A stretch of DNA of 64,000 bases from Arthrobacter sp. zg-Y769 (GCF_020907405.1 NZ_JAJJOE010000008.1:372001-436000); one strand, 5' to 3'; positions 25,120 through 36,647 are shown, numbered from the stretch's first letter. Notes: generated by a model from the letters alone, not told the origin. Made by a program: numbers and translations.

Positions 25120-26913
25120 CTATTCGAAAACGGGGACGCCGTTACGCACCAGGCGCCAGTTGTTTTCGGCAAAATCGGCCGGATCCACCGTCCCCTTGGC
25201 CACCACGTAGTCGATGAGCAGCTGGCGGATTTCCGTCTGCTGGTTCACCAGTACCGTGGCCGTGGCGATGTGCGGGAAATTGCCGCCGCCCGACTGCCGG
25301 TAGTTGTTGGTTGCGACGGCGAACCGCTGGGCGGGATCCACCGGTGCCCCGTTAAAGCTCAGGTTGACTATCCGCTCCCCCACGGGACGGCTGATGTCGA
25401 TGTCATAGGAGACGCCGGACATCATGTCGTAGTTGTAGTCGGGAGTGCCGTTTGCATTGGTCAGCGTAGCGGGATCCACCGGGGCTCCCGGCGCGGTCTG
25501 GTTGAAGTACTTCGCCGAGTACTCCAGATACTCCTTCACCTGGGCGCCGGTCATTTCCACGCCGAACAGGGTATTCGGGAAGACGTACAGCCCTGCGAGG
25601 TCGCGGATGGTCACCGGACCGGCGGGAATTTCCGCGGTGCGGCTAAAGGGTGCCACCAACGAGAGCACCGGCAAATCGGCATTCGGGCCGCCGTCCAGCG
25701 CACGGTCCACAGCCTGGGCCTGGACGGAATTCACGAAGTCCATCACTGCCGTATCACGGTACCGGGATTCCTCCGCGGGCATTGACTCGGTGGCGTTGCC
25801 GACCGGCGTATTGACGTAATCGATGACGCGCTGGTGCTGCTCCGCGACCAGTTTGGAGACCACCGGGTCCGCCTCGACCGTGTTCGCGTTCAACAGCGAC
25901 GCCGACGCCGACGTCACGTCCCACTGGCCGCGGACCTTGGTCAGTTCAAAGTCCATGACGGACAGCCGCATGCCCCAGTTCAACGGCTCGGTCAGCAGGA
26001 CCTGCTCGCCGGTGGTCTTGTTGGTCACGAAGCGCTCCGGAATTTCCTGGTGGGCATGCCCCACCAGGACTGCGTCGATCCCGGGCACGGTTTCCGCCAG
26101 CTGGGTGGAGGCGTTCTCCAGGGGCAGCTCGTCCCCGTAGGACGAGGTTCCCGAGGTGCCGGAGTGCGAACTGACCACGACAACGTCAGCACCGCGGGCC
26201 TTCATTTCCGGCACATACTTCTGTGCCTGCTCCACAATGCCCGGGAACTCAAGCTTCCCGTCAACATTGTTCTTGTCCCAGATGGCTACCCCGGGATTTG
26301 TAAGCCCCAGGATGCCGACCTTCACGGGTTTGTTGCCCTTGGTCTTGACGGTCTTGATGATGTACGGGGTAAAGGCCGGTTTGTCCGTGGCGGAGTCCAC
26401 TGCGTTTGCCCCGAGCAGCGGGAAGTTCAGCTGGGACTCGAATGTGCGCAGCATTTCGAGGCCGTAGTTGAATTCGTGGTTACCCAGCGCGGCGGCGTCA
26501 TAGTCCATGGAATTCATGGCCGCTGCCACGGGATGGATTTCTCCGGTTTTGGTGATCGGCTCCGTGTTGGCGAAGTAATCGGTCAGGGACGTGCCCTGGA
26601 TGGTATCGCCGGCGTCGATCAGCATGGTGGACTCCGGTCCCCGGTCGGCCCGTACCGAATTTACCAGGGTGGAGATCTTCGCCAATCCCACATCATTGTG
26701 CGCGGCGTCGTCATATTCGACGTCGTTGAAATAGTCCCAGTTCTCGACATAGCCGTGCAGGTCCGAGGTTCCCATAACCGTGACGCTGGTCTTCTGGTCC
26801 TTGCCGGCATGCTCCGGCGGCGCGGCTGCTGCCGGCGTCATCGACACGAGTGTTACTGCCACGGCCGCGGTGACTGCGGTGGCAGCACCCCGGCGTCGGG
26901 CGGATGGATGCAT
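25120..26913 (-). CDS. Secreted 5'-nucleotidase / 2',3'-cyclic phosphodiesterase (UshA family)
   Basis: A 597-residue exported metallophosphoesterase releasing phosphate from nucleotides. A Sec signal ends near AAAAPP (about residue 32). The calcineurin-like core has GTSDLHG, DAGDTIQGT, LGNHEFNYG and VGHAHQE, the dimetal ligands. The C-terminal 5'-nucleotidase domain (about 370-560) carries NFPHIATATVLVNQQ. No sortase motif or membrane anchor is seen, so it is probably released. The start region has three TTG codons plus ATG behind AGGAG; the TTG at 26918 (nine bases from AGGAG) or the ATG at 26913 are both possible. The signal peptide is intact either way. Confidence 0.9.
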   Translation of the reverse strand: MHPSARRRGAATAVTAAVAVTLVSMTPAAAAPPEHAGKDQKTSVTVMGTSDLHGYVENWDYFNDVEYDDAAHNDVGLAKISTLVNSVRADRGPESTMLIDAGDTIQGTSLTDYFANTEPITKTGEIHPVAAAMNSMDYDAAALGNHEFNYGLEMLRTFESQLNFPLLGANAVDSATDKPAFTPYIIKTVKTKGNKPVKVGILGLTNPGVAIWDKNNVDGKLEFPGIVEQAQKYVPEMKARGADVVVVSSHSGTSGTSSYGDELPLENASTQLAETVPGIDAVLVGHAHQEIPERFVTNKTTGEQVLLTEPLNWGMRLSVMDFELTKVRGQWDVTSASASLLNANTVEADPVVSKLVAEQHQRVIDYVNTPVGNATESMPAEESRYRDTAVMDFVNSVQAQAVDRALDGGPNADLPVLSLVAPFSRTAEIPAGPVTIRDLAGLYVFPNTLFGVEMTGAQVKEYLEYSAKYFNQTAPGAPVDPATLTNANGTPDYNYDMMSGVSYDIDISRPVGERIVNLSFNGAPVDPAQRFAVATNNYRQSGGGNFPHIATATVLVNQQTEIRQLLIDYVVAKGTVDPADFAENNWRLVRNGVPVFE

Positions 26914-27114
26914 CAATCTCAACAACTCCTCATAGTGCGGAAAATGTGACCTTAGGCACCCTTACAGGGTAAGGGACCGTTACGGAAGACCCCGGGGTTC
27001 CTTCGCTTCCGCTTTTCGTCATAATCACAAAAGAACAGACATGTCGTGCGTCGCAGCCGACCGGAAAATGTAGCGTAATCCCACCTCACTCACACGCTGC
27101 ACTAAGGGGATGCT
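26914..27114. promoter_or_regulatory. Divergent intergenic region with a small palindrome
   Basis: This separates the minus-strand nucleotidase from the plus-strand M6 peptidase, both secreted hydrolases. It holds CCCTTAC-AGG-GTAAGGG (26959-26975), a 7-base inverted repeat with a three-base spacer that could be an operator or a small hairpin in the nucleotidase leader. AAGGGGA at 27104-27110 is the ribosome site of the peptidase. No convincing -35/-10 pair stands out. Confidence 0.4.
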
Positions 27115-28935
27115 TTGAAAATTGACATGAGACGCCGGAGTTTCCGGTGCGCATTGGCGCTGGCAGTTGGCAGTTCCGTCCTCCTCTCCCCGGTGGCCGC
27201 CGTTGCCGCCCCGGCCAAGGTGGCGCCGGCTCCCAGTGGGTTCTCCGGCGCACCGGGGCCGGACGGGAACGCCGCCAAATCCGACGACCGTTCCGATCCG
27301 GCAGCCGACGAACGCCGCCAGCTGAACCAGCAGGCAATTGAGAAAGTTGTCCGCGGTGAAGCGCCCGTTCAATCCCGGGGAGGTTCAAAATCCGTACAGG
27401 TGGCTCCGGGCCAGTGGGCCGAATACGGGTTGGAGGACAGCGACCAGATCCTGTCCTTCCTCATCGACTTCGGCGACCAGGTGGATCCGCGCTTCCCGAC
27501 AGCGCCGGCCGGCCCGCAGCACAACGAGATTCCCGAGCCCAACCGCGCCGTGGACAACTCAACCTACTGGGAACCGGACTTTGACCGGCAGCACTACCTG
27601 GACATGTTCTTCGATCCGCAGGAAGAGTCGCTGAAGACCCTGTATGAGGAAATGTCCAGCGGCCGCTACACGGTCGACGGCGATGTCAGCGACTGGGTCA
27701 CGGTTCCTTACAACTCCGCCAGCTACGGAGAGACCGAGAGCCAGACGGACATGACCCGCTTCGTGCAGGACGCGGCGGATGCCTGGTACGACGCGCAGCT
27801 CGCGGCCGGTAAGAGTGCTGCGGACATCGACGCCTACCTGGCCGGGTTTGACCAGTGGGACCGCTACGACTACAACAACAACGGCAACTTCGATGAAGCC
27901 GACGGCTACATCGACCACTTCCAGGCCATCCACGCAGGCGAAGGCGAGGAAGCCGGCGCTCCGACGTCGACCATCTGGGCCCACCGGTGGTCGGTCGGCC
28001 AGGCCGGCACCGGCACGCAGGGACCCGCGACCAACCCGTTCGGCGGCATCCGGATCGGCGATTCGAAGGTCTGGATCCGGGACTACACCACGGAACCGGA
28101 AAACGGCGGCCTCGGCGTTTTTGCCCACGAGTACGCCCACGACCTCGGGCTTCCGGATCTCTACGACACCAGCGGCGGCGAAAACAGCACCGGCTTCTGG
28201 ACCCTGATGAGTTCCGGTTCCTGGCTGGGCCACGGCAACGGAACAATCGGCACCACGCCCAACCACATGGGCGCCTGGGAGAAGCTGCAGCTCGGGTGGC
28301 TGGACTATGACACCGCGGCTGCCGGCGCGAAGTCCACGCACAAGCTCGGCCCGTCCTTCCACGCGACCAAGAAGCAGCAGGCCCTGGTGGTCACGCTGCC
28401 CCGGGATGCCGCCGGCAACGGCCGCTACTACATTGCCGAAAACCGGCAGTACATGAGTTATGACGACACACTGCGGACCGGCCCGTACAACTTCGGCTGG
28501 GCGCTCAGCGCCCCGGACCGGGTGGAACACTACCCATACCAGGACGGCCTGCTGATCACGTACTGGAACGCCGGGCAGCGGAACAACAACACCCTGCAGC
28601 ACCCGGGTGCGGGCCTGGTCCTGCCGGTCGACGCGAATCCGCAGACCCTGCGGTGGTCCGACGGCACCATTGCCCGCAACCGCATCCAGAGCTTCGATGC
28701 GACCTTCGGCAAGGACGCCACCGATCCGGTTTCCCTGCACCGCGAAACCGCAGCCGGGATGACCACGCTGAAGGCTCCGGCCCGTCCCGGCGTGCCGGTA
28801 TTCGATGACACCAATCCGAACGCCTACTACGATCCCGCCAACCCGCAGGCCAGCGTGGTGGTGGCAGGGACGGGCACGAAGATTACCGTGGTGAACAGTA
28901 ATCCGAAGGGCATGATGACGGTGCGGGTGAACTAG
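27115..28935 (+). CDS. Secreted immune inhibitor A-type metallopeptidase (family M6)
   Basis: A 606-residue exported zinc protease. The signal peptide ends near AVAAPA (about residue 32). The zinc motif is HEYAHDLGLPD (H338, E339, H342, D348), followed by the M6-typical LYDTSGGENSTGFWTLMSSGSWLG with its Met-turn. The N-terminal about 100 residues are a disordered/propeptide region rich in Asp, Pro and Gln. The C-terminal region after about 430 is a beta-rich domain. TTG at 27115 is taken as start because AAGGGGA lies four bases before it; the first ATG is 12 bases further and too distant. Confidence 0.9.
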   Translation: MKIDMRRRSFRCALALAVGSSVLLSPVAAVAAPAKVAPAPSGFSGAPGPDGNAAKSDDRSDPAADERRQLNQQAIEKVVRGEAPVQSRGGSKSVQVAPGQWAEYGLEDSDQILSFLIDFGDQVDPRFPTAPAGPQHNEIPEPNRAVDNSTYWEPDFDRQHYLDMFFDPQEESLKTLYEEMSSGRYTVDGDVSDWVTVPYNSASYGETESQTDMTRFVQDAADAWYDAQLAAGKSAADIDAYLAGFDQWDRYDYNNNGNFDEADGYIDHFQAIHAGEGEEAGAPTSTIWAHRWSVGQAGTGTQGPATNPFGGIRIGDSKVWIRDYTTEPENGGLGVFAHEYAHDLGLPDLYDTSGGENSTGFWTLMSSGSWLGHGNGTIGTTPNHMGAWEKLQLGWLDYDTAAAGAKSTHKLGPSFHATKKQQALVVTLPRDAAGNGRYYIAENRQYMSYDDTLRTGPYNFGWALSAPDRVEHYPYQDGLLITYWNAGQRNNNTLQHPGAGLVLPVDANPQTLRWSDGTIARNRIQSFDATFGKDATDPVSLHRETAAGMTTLKAPARPGVPVFDDTNPNAYYDPANPQASVVVAGTGTKITVVNSNPKGMMTVRVN

Positions 28936-28980
28936 AGGCTTATTGCTCTGGGCCTCGCTCGCTTCGCGGGGCCCGACTCC

Positions 28981-29034
28981 GGCGGCAACGATATTCCAGA
29001 GCTCGCAGAGCTCGCTTGGAATATTAAAGCCGCC
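28981..29034. repeat. Palindromic repeat element, core copy A (family with 40.1 and 40.9 kb)
   Basis: GGCGGC-AACG-ATATTCCA is mirrored by TGGAATAT-TAAA-GCCGCC around an inner GAGCTCGCAGAGCTCGC. The outer GGCGGCAACGA and ATTAAAGCCGCC ends match the two elements near 40 kb, although the flanking arms differ. It lies between the peptidase stop and a separate terminator at 29083-29122. Confidence 0.8.
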
Positions 29035-29082
29035 TCCGCCAGGCCCCTACGGCTACCCTCGCAGCGTCACCACACAAGAGAA

Positions 29083-29122
29083 AAAAGGCAGGGCACCGGT
29101 ACGCTCCGAGGCCCTGCCTTTT
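29083..29122. terminator. Bidirectional rho-independent terminator
   Basis: AAAAGGCAGGGC (29083-29094) pairs with GCCCTGCCTTTT (29111-29122), with runs of A before and T after, so it can work in both directions between the convergent peptidase and GNAT genes. Confidence 0.88.
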
Positions 29123-29138
29123 CGTTGTTGCTTCGTCC

Positions 29139-29660
29139 TTAAGGCGTTGGGGTGGAGTCATTCCACTGCTCTTCGCCGTCCGCGTCGAGATGGCCGGATG
29201 GGGTGAGGCCCAGGTGGCGGGCGACAGCCGATGAAGCAGTGTTTTCCGGATGGATGGACGCCGTGATGCGGACCGGTGGGTGTTGGAGGCGCAGCCAGGC
29301 GACCATTGCGCGGGCGGCCTCGGTGGCAGCACCCCTGCCCTGGAATGCCTCGCCCACCACCCAGGCAAGGTCCGACGCCGGCCCGTCCGCCTCCACTGTC
29401 GCCTGGACGAATCCGATGCTCCGGCCCTGTTCGCGGATAATCCAGTTCAGCCAGATTTCCCGTCCGTCCGGAGAGGTTCCGAGGGCCTGTGCCGCGTACC
29501 TCGCCGCCAGGATCTGCGCTGTCGGTGCCGTCCCGCCGATGTATTTGTAGAGAGCCGAGCCGGCCAACACCTCCGTCATTTCCGCCGCATGATGTACGCC
29601 CAGGGGCTCCAGCGTGAAGCGCTCAGTGGCGATCAACGCAGCGCGAAGGGTTCCATTCAT
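29139..29660 (-). CDS. GNAT family N-acetyltransferase (RimJ/RimL-like)
   Basis: A 173-residue acetyltransferase. It starts IATERFTLEPLGVHHAAEM, the RimJ-type opening. AWVVGEAFQGRGAATEAARAM carries the acetyl-CoA loop, and IHPENTASSAVARHLGL is motif B. It starts eight bases after the stop of the next upstream GNAT gene on the same strand, so the two form a small tandem operon. Substrate unknown. Confidence 0.87.
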   Translation of the reverse strand: MNGTLRAALIATERFTLEPLGVHHAAEMTEVLAGSALYKYIGGTAPTAQILAARYAAQALGTSPDGREIWLNWIIREQGRSIGFVQATVEADGPASDLAWVVGEAFQGRGAATEAARAMVAWLRLQHPPVRITASIHPENTASSAVARHLGLTPSGHLDADGEEQWNDSTPTP

Positions 29661-29668
29661 TGCCGGGC

Positions 29669-30217
29669 CTAAAGGATCTGCTGGAAGAGCAGATGGTCCC
29701 GCCATTCCCCGGCAATTCGAAGGTAGTCCGGCGCCATGCCGATCCGCTCAAACCCGGAGCGGGCCAGGACTTTCTGCGACGCTTCGTTGTCCAGCAGGGT
29801 GGCGGCCTGGACCCGGTGCAGCCCCAGCTCGCTTCGGCTCAGTTCGACGACGGCCTCCACCGCCGCGGTGCCGATCCCCCGTCCGGCGTAGTCGCCGTCG
29901 ACCCAGTAGCCGAGGTTTCCCGACTGGAAGGGACCGCCAACGATCCCGCTGAGCGTAATGGTGCCGACGATCCGTTCGTGATGGGCCAGAACCCAGGGAA
30001 CCTCCGTACCCGCGGCATGCTGGACCAGCTTCGACCTCAGGACCGCGCGTTGGCCGGCCGGGGTGAAGAACGTGTCCTCCCTAAGCGGTTCAAAGGGCGC
30101 CAGGTAACTCCGGTTCCGCTGGTAGGCGGCGGCGAGCGCTTCGGCATCGGACAGGTCCGCGACCCGGAGCCGGATACCGTGCAGTAGCTGTGGGGCGGGA
30201 AGAGGTTCGCTGAGCAC
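29669..30217 (-). CDS. GNAT family N-acetyltransferase (RimJ-like)
   Basis: A 182-residue acetyltransferase and first gene of a two-GNAT operon. GIRLRVADLSDAEALAAAYQRNRSYLAPFEP is a ribosomal-protein-acetylase-like start (quoted as its YLAPFEP motif). The acetyl-CoA loop is YWVDGDYAGRGIGTAAVEAV, followed by DNEASQKVLARSGFERIG. GTG start. It resembles RimJ-type enzymes more closely than its partner, but protein N-terminal acetylation is not demonstrated. Confidence 0.88.
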   Translation of the reverse strand: MLSEPLPAPQLLHGIRLRVADLSDAEALAAAYQRNRSYLAPFEPLREDTFFTPAGQRAVLRSKLVQHAAGTEVPWVLAHHERIVGTITLSGIVGGPFQSGNLGYWVDGDYAGRGIGTAAVEAVVELSRSELGLHRVQAATLLDNEASQKVLARSGFERIGMAPDYLRIAGEWRDHLLFQQIL

Positions 30218-30469
30218 ACTTCAGCGTAGCTCCCGTGGTCCCGGTCACATGGAAAAGCGGATACGGCCGCGCGTCGCCTCCGGGCCTCTACCCGAAGCGG
30301 CGGGCGGAGCTACCTGGACGCGGCCCCCAGCTCCCGGTGTCCCGAAAGCAGGGTGATCACCGGATTAGCCAGCCAACGCCGGCAGCTGCCGCCCAGACCC
30401 GCAACCCTCCCCGGGGTCGATGCGGGGGCAGCGCGGCCAACTCGCAGGTTGGTGTGGAAAGCTGGCGAA

Positions 30470-30925
30470 ATGAACAGGACGGAACGGATTCCAGCGTGGC
30501 TGCGCCGCACCGGCATCGAGGTGGCCGGATGGTCCCTCGTTGTCCTGGGCCTGGCTGCCCTGGTGCTCCCCGGACCGGGACTGCTTATGGTGGTGGCCGG
30601 GCTGGCAGTCCTTTCCCTGCGCTATGCCTGGGCCCACCGCTGGCTCCATCCCGTCAAGGCGCGTGCTTTCCGTGCTGCGGCACAGGGGGTGCAGACCGTG
30701 CCCCGGATTGTCGCTGCTGTCTGCGGCGGTCTCGCCGTCATGGCCGCCGGCGTGATCTGGGGCCTTTGGCGGCAGGTACCGCCCTGGTGGCCGCTGCAGG
30801 ATTCCTGGTGGCTGCCGGGCGGCTGGGTTACCGGTGCAACCCTGATTGCTTCGGGCTGCATCGGCCTGGCACTTATTGCCTACAGCTACGTCCGCTTCCG
30901 CCGTTCGGACTCATCCCGAGGCTAG
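30470..30925 (+). CDS. PGPGW/TIGR02611-type membrane protein
   Basis: A 151-residue membrane protein. The first helix pair contains AGWSLVVLGLAALVLPGPGLLMVVAGLAVL, with the LPGPG turn between helices that defines the family. A loop RYAWAHRWLHPVK follows, and a second hairpin at about 85-140 contains a Trp-rich periplasmic loop (PPWWPLQDSWWLPGGW). The start is taken at MNRTERIPAW; the upstream open frame has no support. The preceding 250 bases (30218-30469) hold nothing I can assign. Function unknown. Confidence 0.78.
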   Translation: MNRTERIPAWLRRTGIEVAGWSLVVLGLAALVLPGPGLLMVVAGLAVLSLRYAWAHRWLHPVKARAFRAAAQGVQTVPRIVAAVCGGLAVMAAGVIWGLWRQVPPWWPLQDSWWLPGGWVTGATLIASGCIGLALIAYSYVRFRRSDSSRG

Positions 30926-30991
30926 GACATCGGCCGCCCGGCTCACCAGGGCTGGTTAGCCGGTTCCGGGCCGCGACGTAAGCCGGCCGGC

Positions 30992-33520
<2,529 letters not shown>

Positions 33521-33694
33521 CTTTAGGTTACCGAGGCTTCTCCAACGGTACTAAACCGTAAGCCTGCTTTCCGCCTAGAGCGTGAGCTGCCGGACCGCAC
33601 GTTCACCGCCGGCTGGGTAGGCCTCCCCGCCTGCCGGAACCGTCACAACCCGGTGATAGGGTTCACAGGCACATTCAAGAACACTGGGGGATCC

Positions 33695-34129
33695 ATGAAA
33701 AAGACACTTGCAACCGCCGCCGTCCTGCTTTTGGCAGCGTCCCTGTCCGCATGCGGAGGTGCGGACACCTCCGAAACCGCGGGGCAGGAAGAGACGTCGG
33801 CAGCGGAAGGCAACCAGGAGCACACCATCCTCTACGAAGTGACCAGTGACGGTGCAACGGCCACCTCCGTCATCTTGGTGACGGAGGCAAGCACCGGTGA
33901 AAAGGAACATCTCACGGAGGTGCCGCTGCCTTTTTCCAAGGAGTTCACGGAAACCAACGACGGGGAGTATGAAACCTACTACTCCGTATCCCCCTCCCCC
34001 GCGGAAGACGCAACGACCATCACCTGCACAATCACCGTTGACGGCGAAGTGATGTCCGAAGAAACATCCACGGAACCTTACGTCGCACCCCACTGCAGCG
34101 TCTTCCCTGATTCGCCGGCGGCCGGGTAA
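33695..34129 (+). CDS. MmpS-like secreted lipoprotein
   Basis: A 144-residue lipoprotein with lipobox LSAC (Cys20). The mature part (about 45-144) reads as a beta-sandwich with YEVTSDGATATSVIL, VPLPFSKEF and a conserved Cys pair (ITCTITVDGEVMSEE and PHCSVF). This is the layout of MmpS-type proteins, which in mycobacteria partner MmpL transporters. No MmpL gene is present here, so a transport role is open. GGGGGAT precedes the ATG. A stable hairpin follows. Confidence 0.72.
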   Translation: MKKTLATAAVLLLAASLSACGGADTSETAGQEETSAAEGNQEHTILYEVTSDGATATSVILVTEASTGEKEHLTEVPLPFSKEFTETNDGEYETYYSVSPSPAEDATTITCTITVDGEVMSEETSTEPYVAPHCSVFPDSPAAG

Positions 34130-34134
34130 CCGCA

Positions 34135-34162
34135 ACCGGCGCAGGCTGTCGCCTGCGCCGGT
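34135..34162 (+). terminator. Hairpin terminator after the MmpS-like gene
   Basis: A perfect 12-base GC-rich stem (34135-34146 with 34151-34162) has a four-base loop and lies six bases after the stop codon. There is no T-tract. Confidence 0.65.
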
Positions 34163-34329
34163 ACCGGTCTGCCGCCGCGGGGCGGCATCACGGATGAGAT
34201 GCACGCTCACCCATATCGGGTGGACTTTGCCCGCGGACCGCCTTGGATCCGGGAAGACACCTCCGCGGACGCGGACCCGGCCTAGTCTGGTGGGGTTGGC
34301 ACACCATCTTTCTCGGGCGGTCGAGTCCC

Positions 34330-34722
34330 ATGAAAAACCTACTGATAACCATCGGCATCCAACTCCTCGCGGCCTGTGCGGGCCTGTTGCTGAGTCTGTG
34401 GTGGGTTTCCGGGTTCACCATCCAGTGGCCCGGTTTCGTTGTGGCGGTGCTTGTAGTGGTTGTTGCCCAGGCGGCCATGGCGCCGCTTGCCGTCCATGCC
34501 GCCCGGCGGTATGCGCCTGCATTCCTGGGCGGAACGGGGCTGGCCGCTGCACTGCTGGCGTTGATCATTGCCGGCCTGTTCCCGGGCGGGGTAAGCATCA
34601 ACGGCATCGGCGACTGGATCCTCTCGGCACTCATTCTCTGGGTGTGCACGGCCGCCGGGGCCGCCGTTGCGCAGACGCCCGCGGCCCGGCGCCGCGGCGG
34701 GCAGCACAGCCACAAGTCCTGA
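34330..34722 (+). CDS. Small four-helix membrane protein, possibly phage-holin family 4-like
   Basis: A 130-residue protein with four hydrophobic segments: LLITIGIQLLAACAGLLLSLW, FVVAVLVVVVAQAAMAPLAV, GTGLAAALLALIIAGLF and WILSALILWVCTAAGAAVA. The spacing, with VSGFTIQ after helix 1 and a GLxP-type loop after helix 3, resembles the four-helix holin-like family common in actinobacterial chromosomes. No lysin or phage gene is near, so it is not evidence of a prophage. The ATG at 34330 is chosen from the hydrophobic start. Confidence 0.6.
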   Translation: MKNLLITIGIQLLAACAGLLLSLWWVSGFTIQWPGFVVAVLVVVVAQAAMAPLAVHAARRYAPAFLGGTGLAAALLALIIAGLFPGGVSINGIGDWILSALILWVCTAAGAAVAQTPAARRRGGQHSHKS

Positions 34723-34894
34723 CAGCCGTGCCGTGCAGGCGGTTTCATACGGACGGTTCGCCGCGCAGCGAGGGACCGGAATGCTGGTCTAAAATACGGC
34801 ACACAGGTATGTTCTGCCGAAGGAATGGACGGAACGTCCTGTGCAGCGGCAGTAAACAATGATATTTCGGCAATTGAATTCACATGGGGGAACT

Positions 34895-35485
34895 TTGAGC
34901 AACAATCAGCAGTCACCGGAGCCGTGGCAGCCGCCATCCACCGGCCAGGAGGGAACGCCCCCGCAGTACCAGGCGCAGCCCGCAGAGCAGCAGTACCCGG
35001 CGTACCCCGGCGCGCAGCAGAATCCCGCCCAGCAGTACCCGGCGTACCCCGGCGCGCAGCAGGATCCCGCCCAGCAGTACCCGGCGTACCCCGGCGCCCA
35101 GCAGAATCCGCCGTACCCCGGCGCCCAGCAGTATCCCGCGCAGCAGTACCCCGGCACCCAGCAGTACCCCGGGCAGCAGTACCCCGGTGCCCCCGCCGCG
35201 GGGCTGGGCTACGGTGTACCCCAGCCGGTGAAGCAGACGGGAAAACGGGTGACCAGCATGATTTTCCTGGTCATCGGCTATGTCCTGGGGAGTCTTTTCC
35301 TCCTCGTTGTTCCGTCGGTACTGGCGGAATTGTTCGTAGAAGCCGAAACGGAAGGTGGCGCCTTCCTTGTAGGCGGGATCATTGGCACCTTGATTCTCCC
35401 CGCGCTCGCAGCGGCCCTCGTGGTTTGCATGCACCTGTGGCGCCGCAAGATTAAGCAGGATGAACTCCGTCAGATGAAATACTGA
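34895..35485 (+). CDS. Repeat-rich (Q/Y/P/G) protein with two membrane helices
   Basis: A 196-residue protein. The N-terminal half (about 30-105) is low-complexity, built from QQYPAYPGAQQNPA units. The C-terminal half has a basic KQTGKRVTSM segment, a helix (IFLVIGYVLGSLFLLVVPSVL), a second helix (GGIIGTLILPALAAALVVCMHLW) and a basic tail. TTG at 34895 is chosen because GGGGGAA lies just before it; an ATG 36 bases upstream has none. Similar Pro/Gln/Tyr tails occur on many actinobacterial membrane proteins. Function unknown. Confidence 0.7.
   Translation: MSNNQQSPEPWQPPSTGQEGTPPQYQAQPAEQQYPAYPGAQQNPAQQYPAYPGAQQDPAQQYPAYPGAQQNPPYPGAQQYPAQQYPGTQQYPGQQYPGAPAAGLGYGVPQPVKQTGKRVTSMIFLVIGYVLGSLFLLVVPSVLAELFVEAETEGGAFLVGGIIGTLILPALAAALVVCMHLWRRKIKQDELRQMKY
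34988..35190 (+). repeat. 42-bp coding tandem repeat
   Basis: Three near-identical 42-base units (34988-35029, 35030-35071, 35072-35113) encode QQYPAYPGAQQ(N/D)P(A/P). They are followed by shorter QQYPG-type units to about 35190. The near-identity at the DNA level suggests recent slippage, so the copy number may vary between strains. Confidence 0.9.
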
Positions 35486-35570
35486 CGCAGCTTTTCGCTG
35501 CGGCCGTCCCGACCCGCCATCAGGGCGGCCGCAGATCAGCACCCTCGATGGCCATCCAGCCACCCGGCGG

Positions 35571-36527
35571 TCAGACGCCGCCGTCAGCCACCCGTCTCAG
35601 GGAAACGCCGTACTGCCCCAGCAATGCGTCCCCCGCCCGCCGTGCGGCCGGTGAAACAGCATCCAGTGTCAGGAAGCCGTGGACAAGCCCGGCATGCGGC
35701 ACATACTCCACGTCCGCCCCCGCTGCCGCCAGCCTCTCCGCCAGCAGCTTCCCCTCATCCCGCAGTGGATCATGCTCCGCGGTGGCCACGATGGCGGGTA
35801 CCGGCATACCGGAACCCGGGAGGGTGAACCCGTGGACGGGACTCAACCCGGCAAGCGTCCCGGGCGAGGCATCCGGAACCCACAGCGAGATGTAATAGGC
35901 CAGGTCCCGCGCCGACAGGCCCCACCCCTCCCCCTTCTGCCGGATGCTGGGCAGGCTGAGCGTCAGGTCCGCATTGGGATAGGCCAGGAAAAGAAGGTCC
36001 GGCCGGGCCGAAGCGGCTGCCAGCCTGCGGGCAGCGAGGAAAGCGATAAGCCCGCCGGAACTGTCCCCCGCCAATCCGACGCCGGGCAGTAGCTGTCCCA
36101 GTTCCGCTGGAACCCGCCCCTGGAGTCCCCCCGCCGCCCAGTCCAGCACCGCCGCGACGTCGTCGACCGCCGCCGGGGCCGGATGCTCGGGCGCCAGGCG
36201 GTAATCCACCGCCAGTACCGCCGTTCCACCCAGCAGCGCCAGCCGGCGGCACAGGCGGTCATGCGATGCCAGGCCGCCGAATACGAAGCCCCCGCCGTGA
36301 ACGAATACTGTGAGGTGCTGGGCCGCCGCACTGGAGCGGTACAACCGCGCCCGCACCGGCACGGACCCGGGGACCACCAGGTCCTTCACTTCGGCCAGCC
36401 CGGGCCCGGCAGCGCGCGGGCGGGGACCGCGGAGCCGCTGGATCTGCTCCAGCGAGGGGGCGGGACCTTCGCTGCGGCGGATCTCCTGCAGCCAGGCGGC
36501 CAGTCCGGGGTCGGCTACGGAATCCAT
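35571..36527 (-). CDS. Alpha/beta hydrolase, hormone-sensitive-lipase-type esterase
   Basis: A cytoplasmic carboxylesterase of 318 residues. The oxyanion motif HGGGFVFGG is at 77-85 and the nucleophile is Ser156 in GDSSGG. The acid is Asp253 in EHDPLRDEG and the base is His283 in HAGLVHGF, a complete HSL-family triad. DYRLAPEHP follows the oxyanion strand as usual. I start at MDSVADPGL; the upstream open frame runs into the intergenic region. It is divergent from fadA, and the palindromic operator between them may serve both genes. Substrate unknown, short acyl esters being typical. Confidence 0.9.
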   Translation of the reverse strand: MDSVADPGLAAWLQEIRRSEGPAPSLEQIQRLRGPRPRAAGPGLAEVKDLVVPGSVPVRARLYRSSAAAQHLTVFVHGGGFVFGGLASHDRLCRRLALLGGTAVLAVDYRLAPEHPAPAAVDDVAAVLDWAAGGLQGRVPAELGQLLPGVGLAGDSSGGLIAFLAARRLAAASARPDLLFLAYPNADLTLSLPSIRQKGEGWGLSARDLAYYISLWVPDASPGTLAGLSPVHGFTLPGSGMPVPAIVATAEHDPLRDEGKLLAERLAAAGADVEYVPHAGLVHGFLTLDAVSPAARRAGDALLGQYGVSLRRVADGGV

Positions 36528-36647
36528 CCGGCCAACGTAACACCGGGTTTCTCGAACGGCGGTATGTGGGTAGGGTCGATTCGGGACCGGCGTGATCCAC
36601 GCCATAGCGGATCAGTCCACAGCTGCCCGCAGGCGTCCTTGCGGCCT

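Noticed and set aside
34330-34722. Prophage remnant based on the holin-like protein
   Set aside because: No lysin, structural, integrase or att-site features nearby; this family is common in bacterial chromosomes.
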